A stretch of DNA of 11,754 nucleotides from positions 1-11,754 of the forward strand of contig JAFQDI010000179.1 of the NCBI GenBank assembly GCA_017416055.1, in the 5' to 3' direction. Positions 6,646-11,754 of the stretch are shown here, in pieces. The translations under genes were made by a program, and so were the position numbers. The notes beneath the pieces are model-generated. The model saw only the letters and a program-made list of their open reading frames with translations. It had not been told where the DNA came from and did no database searches. The DNA is from Lachnospiraceae bacterium (lineage in GTDB: Bacteria; Bacillota_A; Clostridia; Lachnospirales; Lachnospiraceae). The number at the start of each line of letters is the position of its first letter. The first letter of the stretch is position 1.

Positions 6646-7119
6646 ATGAAAAAAAGTATTTGTGTGTGTTTGGCTTTTTGTATGTTGTTTTCTCTGACCG
6701 GATGTTCAAATGTTGTTGGGGGTGCTTTCTTTCTGCTCCTTGCTGCTACGACTGATGATAGCGCCAACAAGGAAGATGTCTTTGAATTTGTTTGCGAAGA
6801 GAAAGAAGCATTATTAAAGGCAATTGAGGATGGAGATTTCTCTGCTTTTAAGAATAAAGGTTTTATTAAGAGTATAGATGCGGACACAGATGTTGTTGAT
6901 TTTTCTTGTGGAGGATCAGGTGTTGGATCTGGTACTTCCTATGTAGGGTTTTACTATACCCCAGGCAACGATATGACTGCTGTGTGGTGTGCACCGTCGT
7001 CTGCCGGCTCGTTGACTCCATCTGGAAAAGGATTTGAATGGCGAGAAACCAACGGGGACAATTGGTATTATACAGAACATATTTGTGGTAATTTTTATTA
7101 CTACGAGGCTTCTTTCTAA
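6646..7119 (+). CDS. Predicted lipoprotein, uncharacterised (157 aa)
   Basis: It has a short basic N-terminus, a hydrophobic core and a lipobox LTGC with C20 as the lipidation site, so it should be anchored to the outer face of the membrane. A second short hydrophobic run (GAFFLLLAATT, about 26-36) right after the lipobox is odd. The mature part has an acidic helix-like region (about 42-66), then an aromatic and Gly-rich domain with paired cysteines and YVGFYYTPGND, and ends NWYYTEHICGNFYYYEASF. No enzyme motif is evident and I do not recognise a named family. ATG 6646 follows GGCGGAGG (6632-6639). That site lies in a small hairpin in which ATGAC (6626-6630) pairs with GTCAT (6639-6643). The gene is visibly more A+T-rich than the membrane gene 38 nt upstream. 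With no terminator between, it may be the fourth gene of that operon. Confidence 0.82.
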   Translation: MKKSICVCLAFCMLFSLTGCSNVVGGAFFLLLAATTDDSANKEDVFEFVCEEKEALLKAIEDGDFSAFKNKGFIKSIDADTDVVDFSCGGSGVGSGTSYVGFYYTPGNDMTAVWCAPSSAGSLTPSGKGFEWRETNGDNWYYTEHICGNFYYYEASF

Positions 7120-7167
7120 GGAAAATATATTTCGTCAATTCCAATTTTTAAAAGGAGATACTTCAAC

Positions 7168-7482
7168 ATGAGAAGATATATTGCATTAGTCCTTGTGTCT
7201 ATTTCCTTGGTTTTATCCCTTGTTGGCTGTTCTGCCAAGTATAAAGAAGAGGACTTCATTGGAAAGACGTCAGCCGAAATCATAAGCCAATATGGTACAT
7301 TTGATTGCATAGGTGTGCCCGCAAGCGAAGATGGTTTGTATAGAAATTGTCAGTGCGGATACACAATGAAAGAACCGCAAAAAGGCTTCTTGGGAACATC
7401 TCCGGAAATACTATTCTTCATATCATTTGATGAAAACGGCATTGCAACCGAATGCTCTAAGGGCTATCGCCCCGGAGGCTAA
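7168..7482 (+). CDS. Predicted small lipoprotein, uncharacterised (104 aa)
   Basis: A lipoprotein signal peptide with lipobox LVGC (C21) is followed by a mature domain of about 83 residues. FIGKTSAEIISQYGTFD near its start is reminiscent of the 'G-x-T/S ... I ... YG' opening of small SmpA/BLIP-type lipoprotein domains, but this is only a resemblance. Further on are LYRNCQCGYTMKEPQKGFLG and SPEILFFISFDENG, which look like a well-conserved beta-sheet core. Two cysteines (CQC) are notable in a secreted protein. ATG 7168 has AAAAGGAGA at good spacing. It lies 48 nt after the preceding lipoprotein gene with no terminator between, so the two are probably co-transcribed and may act at the same membrane face. 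Function unknown. Confidence 0.82.
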   Translation: MRRYIALVLVSISLVLSLVGCSAKYKEEDFIGKTSAEIISQYGTFDCIGVPASEDGLYRNCQCGYTMKEPQKGFLGTSPEILFFISFDENGIATECSKGYRPGG

Positions 7483-7512
7483 ACCTTGTTGATTGCAAAT
7501 TGGTGGAGGAGT

Positions 7513-7617
7513 GTGATTGTCGATATAAACAGCATCATTAGAAACTCTTGTCTTTATATGAACTCTCGCAAGTTAGCAAAAGAATGGTATGAGGTTGGTG
7601 CATTGGGTTCTATTTGA
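7513..7617 (+). CDS. Doubtful small ORF (34 codons)
   Basis: A GTG-started frame preceded by a purine-rich GGTGGAGGAG, ending at TGA 7615-7617. The product would be a 34-residue peptide containing NSRKLAKEWYEVGALGSI. The ribosome binding site is good in sequence but close to the start. I recognise no family. The frame stays open for about 20 codons past the stop, so it may be the remains of a longer gene. Existence is uncertain. Confidence 0.25.
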   Translation: MIVDINSIIRNSCLYMNSRKLAKEWYEVGALGSI

Positions 7618-7731
7618 TTTTACGAGCATGCCAATTCCAATATATCGAGTAGAAGAGAAAAAGCGCTCGCTCCTGCTTAACGGGGTGAAAATCAGTCAGA
7701 CTAAGTGACAGAGCCTTACTTAAAAACGACA

Positions 7732-7780
7732 GAAACAGGCTGCCGCACCAGATGATTTTTTTGGTGTGGAGGCCTGTTTC
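7732..7780. repeat. Long imperfect hairpin, possible terminator of the lipoprotein unit
   Basis: GAAACAGGC (7732-7740) pairs perfectly with GCCTGTTTC (7772-7780). Inside a small bulge, CCGCACCA (7743-7750) pairs with TGGTGTGG (7762-7769) with one G-U. The loop holds a run of seven T. There is no T-tract after it on the + strand; on the - strand a TTTTT tract follows 5 nt beyond the stem. It looks terminator-like but is atypical for the + genes around it. Confidence 0.5.
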
Positions 7781-7925
7781 AATTATGACAAAACAATTAC
7801 ACATATATTACAAATCCTTAATTTAGTATTACATTTGCTGCCGAATCATTGAACTGCCTTTTCGTTTATGGTAAGCTTTGTGTACCGGAAAATGTACAGG
7901 GATACCGAGATAGAGGAGACTTGTT

Positions 7926-9680
7926 ATGAAGAACGAGCGAACTGCATTGATTGTTGGAATCATATTTCTGATTATTGTCAATTTATTTGTGGGTATCTGG
8001 CTTTTTACGGATGAGTCCGATAAGCCGGATACACAGGCCTCGACCGTGGCAGCCGATGAATCGACCGAGAAAGAGAGTGGGGGCGCAGTGTTTACCACGG
8101 AGGAACCGATGTCTGAGGAACCCACAACAGAGGAACCTACAACAGAGGAACCCACTACCGAGGCCCCGGAACCCATGAGTGAAATTGAAGTGTCATTTGA
8201 CGATATTAGGAGAGAAGCGCTGAAGGTCGGCGTTGGATCAGAAGAAGGCATGGTTAATTGTGGGGAAACTCACATCGAGAGCTTTGGACCAAACTCCTTT
8301 GCAGTGGAGGATGGTGCGTTCTATATTCTGGATACATATAACTCGCGCATTAATATTTATAAGAACGGTGAAGTTTCCCACATTGACGTGGGCAATAATC
8401 GCACTTGTATGAAATATCAAGATGGGCGGTTCGCGGTTTTTTCATTGATTGGCGGAGCAGAAATTGCGGTTTATGAGATGAATGGAAAACTGGTAGCGGA
8501 GAAAAAGTTTGAGCGGCCGAGCAAAATTCAAGGGATAACAGAGATATTGCTGATCGGAGATACTTATGTAGAATTTCTGGATGATTCATATTTTGTATCC
8601 GGAAAAAGACTTAGATATCGTTATGATTGGCGCGAAAACAAAACGGAGAAACTGGGATTATATACACCCACACAGGAAATCAGCGAAGATATGGTGATGG
8701 AACCTCAGAACAGACTGACGGTGATCGGCAACTATGATCAAAATGTGTATTATCAATATACCGACTGGAGTGAGGATGGGACCATTGTATATAATGTTTT
8801 GAATCGGGAAGAGGGAAACGTCAGATGGTGTGCGTACATCGATCTTATGTCTTATTTCTCAAATCCATTAGAGCGGTTTTATCTTTCCACCGATGGGGAA
8901 CTGTATATCATGGAGTGCTTTGAGGATCAGACAGTGATCAGCAGACTGTTCCTGGGAGAAGACATGCCAACAGACGAGGATTCCGTTCTGGATTATGTGA
9001 CACAAAAACCGACACAAAAACCGATACAAAAACCGTCGGATAAGGTGTTTGATTCGGAAAATGTAATTGAAATCGATCTGGAAACCAATTGGGAGACGTT
9101 TCGTATCCGGGTGAAAGAGATACGAAAAGAGGACGATCATTATGTCATTATGGGAGACAAGATTTATGGCGGATTCGTTATCTTGACGGTCGAGCAGAAA
9201 CGGTTGCTGGACGAAGGTGCCGTGCTGAAGCTGATGTATGCGGGGGAGGAAATGGAACGGATCGTGAGGGGCGATGATGATTTTTTACCGTATCGCGCCC
9301 AAAACGGTGAGGCACCGCGTATGCATGGTGTTGACAGGATTGAAACGGAAATAATGAACACGGAAGAACTTGAGGCGCTGCGCACAATACTAGAGAACGA
9401 TCCTTTTTACGGAGAGGGATACTACTTAGACAGTGACCTGCCTAGAAAGAAGTATAATTTAGTGTTGGAGCGCGATGTGCGTTGGGAGCTTCCGGCAGAT
9501 TTGCCGATTGATCCGGAATGCTATCTGAGTTGGGATAATCCGAATGCGACCGGAGAGTGGACGCTGGAACGATTCTACGAAGAAGCGATTGTGAGAGACG
9601 GATGGTACTATGGAGGGGTATTTGAAGTGTATACAGAAGACGGAGAGATCGTAAAAATATACGAGCCGTTTAGTATGTAG
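7926..9680 (+). CDS. Membrane-anchored extracytoplasmic protein with NHL/beta-propeller-like region
   Basis: A 584-residue protein with one N-terminal transmembrane segment (about 7-27) and no lipobox or clear cleavage site, so it is probably a signal-anchored protein facing outside. A Thr/Glu/Pro-rich linker (28-86) includes four EEP-containing 5-residue repeats. From about 115 to 345 the sequence looks like beta-propeller blades: FAVEDGAFYILDTYNSRINI (125-144) matches the NHL-repeat pattern, followed by FAVFSLIGGAEIAVYEMNGK and LSTDGELYIMEC. A second linker, TQKPTQKPIQKP (359-370), leads to a C-terminal part (380-584) of mixed alpha/beta character. There FRIRVKEIRKEDDHYVIMGD opens a possible small beta domain, and I recognise no catalytic motif. 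ATG 7926 follows AGAGGAG. It appears monocistronic, ending at a strong terminator. Cell-surface sensing or cell-wall binding is a guess; function unknown. Confidence 0.8.
   Translation: MKNERTALIVGIIFLIIVNLFVGIWLFTDESDKPDTQASTVAADESTEKESGGAVFTTEEPMSEEPTTEEPTTEEPTTEAPEPMSEIEVSFDDIRREALKVGVGSEEGMVNCGETHIESFGPNSFAVEDGAFYILDTYNSRINIYKNGEVSHIDVGNNRTCMKYQDGRFAVFSLIGGAEIAVYEMNGKLVAEKKFERPSKIQGITEILLIGDTYVEFLDDSYFVSGKRLRYRYDWRENKTEKLGLYTPTQEISEDMVMEPQNRLTVIGNYDQNVYYQYTDWSEDGTIVYNVLNREEGNVRWCAYIDLMSYFSNPLERFYLSTDGELYIMECFEDQTVISRLFLGEDMPTDEDSVLDYVTQKPTQKPIQKPSDKVFDSENVIEIDLETNWETFRIRVKEIRKEDDHYVIMGDKIYGGFVILTVEQKRLLDEGAVLKLMYAGEEMERIVRGDDDFLPYRAQNGEAPRMHGVDRIETEIMNTEELEALRTILENDPFYGEGYYLDSDLPRKKYNLVLERDVRWELPADLPIDPECYLSWDNPNATGEWTLERFYEEAIVRDGWYYGGVFEVYTEDGEIVKIYEPFSM
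8100..8159 (+). repeat. 15-bp tandem repeat, four units, encoding (E)EP-type linker
   Basis: Units at 8100-8114, 8115-8129, 8130-8144 and 8145-8159 each begin GAGGAACC and encode EEPMS, EEPTT, EEPTT, EEPTT. The last three are almost identical, as expected from slippage or unequal exchange. They sit in the stalk just outside the membrane anchor. Confidence 0.85.
9000..9035 (+). repeat. 12-bp tandem repeat, three units, encoding (T/I)QKP linker
   Basis: ACACAAAAACCG occurs twice (9000-9011, 9012-9023), then ATACAAAAACCG (9024-9035). They encode TQKP, TQKP, IQKP between the propeller-like region and the C-terminal domain. Such Pro/Lys/Thr linkers are common between domains of Gram-positive surface proteins. 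Confidence 0.85.
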
Positions 9681-9727
9681 AGAAGAGCAGATCGCTGTTT
9701 GAGGAAACACAATGATTGTAGCTCGTT

Positions 9728-9764
9728 GGGGTCGTCACATTACAGTGGCGGCCCCGCCGTTTTT
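9728..9764 (+). terminator. Rho-independent terminator after the anchored protein gene
   Basis: An 11-bp stem, GGGGTCGTCAC (9728-9738) with GTGGCGGCCCC (9745-9755) including two G-U pairs, surrounds a 6-nt ATTACA loop. GCCGTTTTT follows (T-tract 9760-9764). It isolates the heat-shock operon from the upstream gene. Confidence 0.85.
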
Positions 9765-9790
9765 GTCGAAATTTAGAATCACTTTATAAT
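9763..9790 (+). promoter_or_regulatory. Possible upstream second promoter for hrcA
   Basis: TTGTCG (9763-9768), a 16-nt spacer and a perfect TATAAT (9785-9790) overlap the end of the preceding terminator. A start near 9797 would give a longer leader that still contains CIRCE. The -35 box is imperfect, so this is tentative. Confidence 0.35.
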
Positions 9791-9818
9791 CTCTTAAGAA
9801 CTTTTTGGGAAAAACTCA

Positions 9819-9847
9819 TTGACAAAATGGCTTTGGAGTGTTATTCT
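9819..9847 (+). promoter_or_regulatory. Vegetative (sigma-A) promoter of the hrcA-grpE-dnaK operon
   Basis: A consensus TTGACA (9819-9824), a 17-nt spacer and TATTCT (9842-9847). Transcription should start near 9854, five bases before CIRCE. This is the standard arrangement for class I heat-shock operons, in which HrcA binding blocks a housekeeping promoter. Confidence 0.88.
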
Positions 9848-9858
9848 ATCCACAGATG

Positions 9859-9885
9859 TTAGCACTCCACTCAAACGAGTGCTAA
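9859..9885. promoter_or_regulatory. CIRCE operator (HrcA binding site)
   Basis: TTAGCACTC (9859-9867), a 9-nt spacer, and GAGTGCTAA (9877-9885) match the CIRCE consensus perfectly. HrcA binds it as a dimer with help from GroE and represses; heat inactivates HrcA and releases the operon. One copy is seen, 21 nt before the hrcA start. Confidence 0.98.
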
Positions 9886-9906
9886 CAAAACTAAGAGGAG
9901 GATGGT

Positions 9907-10944
9907 ATGATACAGCTGGATGAACGTAAACAGAAGATTCTGGACGCGATTATTCGCAACTATCAGGAGACCGGAGAGCCGGTAGGTTCCCGAACAATTT
10001 CCAAATATACCGATCTGCAGCTGAGCTCAGCCACCATCCGAAACGAGATGTCGGATCTGGAGGAGATGGGATTGATTGTTCAGCCGCACACTTCCGCGGG
10101 ACGCATTCCTACTGACACCGGCTACCGACTTTATGTGGACCGCCTGATGAAGAATCAGCTTCAGGAGGTAGATCAGACGAAGGACTTCCTTTTAAAAAGA
10201 GTGGATCGTCTGGAGAAGATGCTGAAGCAGCTGGCACAGCTTCTGGCGGTAAACACGAACTATGCGACGATGATCTCCGGTCCCCATTACGGCGGCGTAA
10301 AACTGAAATTCATTCAGCTCTCCAGAGTGGAGCCGACGAAGCTGTTGGCAGTTGTGGTTGCCGAGAGCAATGTGATCAAAAACACATTGATGGATCTGGA
10401 GGACGAGATTTCCGATGAGGCATTGTTGTCCCTGAATCTGCTGTTAAATAATAATCTGAGCGGTTTGACGCTGGATGAGATCAATCTGGCGGTGATCACG
10501 CGGATAAAAGAGCAGTCAGAAGGCCATGCTGATATCGTGGAGAAAGTTCTGGCGGCGGTTGCCGAGGTTATTCGCGGCGAGGACGAGATGCAGATCTACA
10601 CCAGCGGAGCGACGAATATCTTCAAGTATCCCGAACTTGCCGGCGGTGAGAAAGCCAGTCAGATTTTGCAGGCGTTCGAGGAAAAGAAGCAGCTGACGAA
10701 CCTGCTGACTGATCATCTGGATAGTGGTGACAGTCAGGGCATTCAGGTGTACATCGGCGAGGAAACATCGGTGCAGAGTATGAAGGATTGCAGTGTCGTG
10801 ACCGCAACCTACGAACTTTCCGACGGTGTGAAGGGCAGCATCGGTATTGTCGGACCGAAGCGTATGGATTACGAGAAGGTGGTATCTACCCTGCAGACGC
10901 TGATGACGCAGATGGATCTGATCTATCGCAAACCCGAAGAGTAA
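9907..10944 (+). CDS. hrcA: Heat-inducible transcription repressor HrcA
   Basis: A 345-residue repressor of class I heat-shock genes, of usual length (about 340-350). The N-terminal winged helix is clear: LDERKQKILDAIIRNY (4-19), GEPVGSRTI (23-31), LSSATIRNEMSDLEEMG (39-55) and HTSAGRIPTDTGYRLYVD (61-78). The GAF-like/dimerisation region follows. Late landmarks are YTSGATNIFKYPEL (231-244) and GSIGIVGPKRMDY (310-322), both conserved in HrcA. ATG 9907 has AGAGGAGG a few bases upstream and CIRCE before it, so the gene is autoregulated. It heads the chaperone operon, with grpE 59 nt after its stop. Nothing is missing or truncated. Confidence 0.98.
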   Translation: MIQLDERKQKILDAIIRNYQETGEPVGSRTISKYTDLQLSSATIRNEMSDLEEMGLIVQPHTSAGRIPTDTGYRLYVDRLMKNQLQEVDQTKDFLLKRVDRLEKMLKQLAQLLAVNTNYATMISGPHYGGVKLKFIQLSRVEPTKLLAVVVAESNVIKNTLMDLEDEISDEALLSLNLLLNNNLSGLTLDEINLAVITRIKEQSEGHADIVEKVLAAVAEVIRGEDEMQIYTSGATNIFKYPELAGGEKASQILQAFEEKKQLTNLLTDHLDSGDSQGIQVYIGEETSVQSMKDCSVVTATYELSDGVKGSIGIVGPKRMDYEKVVSTLQTLMTQMDLIYRKPEE

Positions 10945-10953
10945 TCATATTTT

Positions 10954-10982
10954 GCATTGAACAGCATTAAGCCGGTCAATGC
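10954..10982. promoter_or_regulatory. Inverted repeat between hrcA and grpE, possible processing or attenuation hairpin
   Basis: GCATTGA (10954-10960) and TCAATGC (10976-10982) are perfect 7-bp complements with a 15-nt gap, lying in the 59-nt spacer. There is no T-tract, so it is not a terminator. In B. subtilis the operon mRNA is cleaved between hrcA and grpE, leaving a more stable chaperone message; this hairpin could protect such a 5' end (inference). Confidence 0.45.
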
Positions 10983-11003
10983 GGATAGAAAGGATAGAAA
11001 CAA

Positions 11004-11633
11004 ATGGCAGAACAGAATATCAACGAAGAAGTTGATCAGGAGTTGGAAGCTCAGGCGGAGGAAGTTGCAGAAGAGATGACCGAGTCCACAGAGGAGACTG
11101 CTTCCGAGGTCGAAGCCGAAGAGGTGGATGCACCGGGAGACAGCGATGCCGAGAAGGCAGATAAAAAGAGCTTCTTTAAAAAGAAGGATAAGAAGGATAA
11201 AAAAGACCTTCAAATCGAAGAACTCACCGACAGAGTGAAGCGTCAGATGGCAGAGTTTGACAACTATAGAAAGCGCACCGAGCGCGAGAAGAAAGTCAGC
11301 TCTGAGCTGGGTTCCCGAAGTGTGATTGAGAAGATGCTTCCCGTCGTGGACAATTTTGAGCGAGGTCTGGCCTCTATCCCCGAGGCGGAGAAAGAATCTG
11401 CGGTGGCGAAGGGTATGGAGATGGTCTACAAACAGCTGATGACCACGTTGGCTGATCTGGGAGTAAAGCCCATCGAGGCGGTGGGTCAGACCTTTGACCC
11501 GAACTTCCACAACGCAGTGATGCATATCGAGGATGAGAGCCTTGGTGAGAATGTGGTGGCAGAGGAGTTCCAAAAAGGATATATGCACCACGACAGCGTG
11601 ATTCGCTGTAGTATGGTAAAGGTAGCAAACTAA
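11004..11633 (+). CDS. grpE: Nucleotide exchange factor GrpE
   Basis: A 209-residue cytoplasmic cochaperone that releases ADP from DnaK. The N-terminal 50 residues are strongly acidic and disordered-looking, followed by a Lys-rich stretch (54-67, SFFKKKDKKDKKD within it). The dimerising long helix begins near 70 and contains QMAEFDNYRKRTEREK (81-96), followed by MLPVVDNFERGL (111-122). The C-terminal beta-domain that contacts DnaK has GQTFDPNFHNAVMH (161-174) and QKGYMHHDSVIRCSMVKVAN at the end. All are standard GrpE landmarks. The start ATG 11004 follows AAAGGAT. It precedes dnaK by 29 nt in the hrcA operon and shares CIRCE control. Confidence 0.97.
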   Translation: MAEQNINEEVDQELEAQAEEVAEEMTESTEETASEVEAEEVDAPGDSDAEKADKKSFFKKKDKKDKKDLQIEELTDRVKRQMAEFDNYRKRTEREKKVSSELGSRSVIEKMLPVVDNFERGLASIPEAEKESAVAKGMEMVYKQLMTTLADLGVKPIEAVGQTFDPNFHNAVMHIEDESLGENVVAEEFQKGYMHHDSVIRCSMVKVAN

Positions 11634-11650
11634 CATTGATATAAATCTAG

Positions 11651-11754
<104 letters not shown>

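Larger units (their letters stand above)
7483..7925. other. Intergenic region of 443 nt
   Basis: No confident gene is seen. The first part (to about 7617) holds a doubtful 34-codon ORF. The region 7618-7731 shows nothing I recognise; the frame of that ORF stays open for about 20 more codons after its stop, so decayed coding sequence is possible. A long imperfect hairpin occupies 7732-7780. The A+T-rich remainder is the likely promoter region of the next gene, with a weak TTGAAC (7849-7854), 17-nt spacer, TAAGCT (7872-7877) pair. A short inverted repeat TGTAC/GTACA (7881-7885, 7894-7898) sits near the expected start of transcription. Confidence 0.5.

Noticed and set aside
7610..7804. 64-codon - strand frame across the hairpin
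   Set aside because: It reads through both arms of the hairpin, has no ribosome binding site that I can support, and resembles nothing.
8100..8159. CRISPR-like array
   Set aside because: The repeats are in frame, contiguous without spacers, and encode a low-complexity linker.
10923..11636. Antisense open frame of 237 codons opposite grpE
   Set aside because: It mirrors the whole grpE gene, and its Leu/His/Cys-rich product is the expected shadow of Glu/Lys/Ala-rich coding sequence.

Overview
The window looks like a chromosomal segment of a Gram-positive Firmicute of class Clostridia, most plausibly Lachnospiraceae. The basis is gene order (lepA - hemW - ... - hrcA - grpE - dnaK, a classic Firmicutes synteny block), a perfect CIRCE operator, strong AGGAGG-type ribosome binding sites, moderate base composition and small lipoproteins with Gram-positive signal peptides. 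All convincing genes lie on the + strand.

Layout. 1-3073: the 3' part of lepA (elongation factor 4), then hemW (radical-SAM haem-handling protein) with an unusual acidic insertion, closed by a clear intrinsic terminator. 3074-4255: a 5' leader with a near-consensus promoter, a complete PD-(D/E)XK nuclease/Rpn-type gene, and a perfect 14-bp-stem hairpin. 4284-7482: a promoter with three copies of an 8-bp half-site, driving a compact operon of a DUF2975 membrane protein, a YozG-like HTH regulator and a DUF4153/DUF4173-like polytopic membrane protein. Two small lipoprotein genes follow that may be read through from it. 7483-7925: a mostly gene-free stretch with one doubtful 34-codon ORF and a long imperfect hairpin. 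7926-9680: a large membrane-anchored extracytoplasmic protein with NHL/beta-propeller-like sequence and repeat linkers, followed by a terminator. 9763-11754: the class I heat-shock operon, with promoter, CIRCE, hrcA, grpE and the first 30 codons of dnaK.

How the parts work together. The outer genes are housekeeping: translation, haem trafficking and the HrcA/CIRCE-controlled chaperone operon. In many Firmicutes hemW is followed directly by hrcA. Here about 6.7 kb of accessory genes sits between them, each unit with its own promoter or terminator. The most system-like content is the DUF2975/HTH/DUF4153 operon with its putative autoregulatory operator, and the Rpn-type nuclease gene with in-frame internal starts that could make a C-terminal antitoxin-like product. 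Neither can be called a new system from sequence alone. No tRNA, rRNA, CRISPR array or recognisable insertion sequence is seen.
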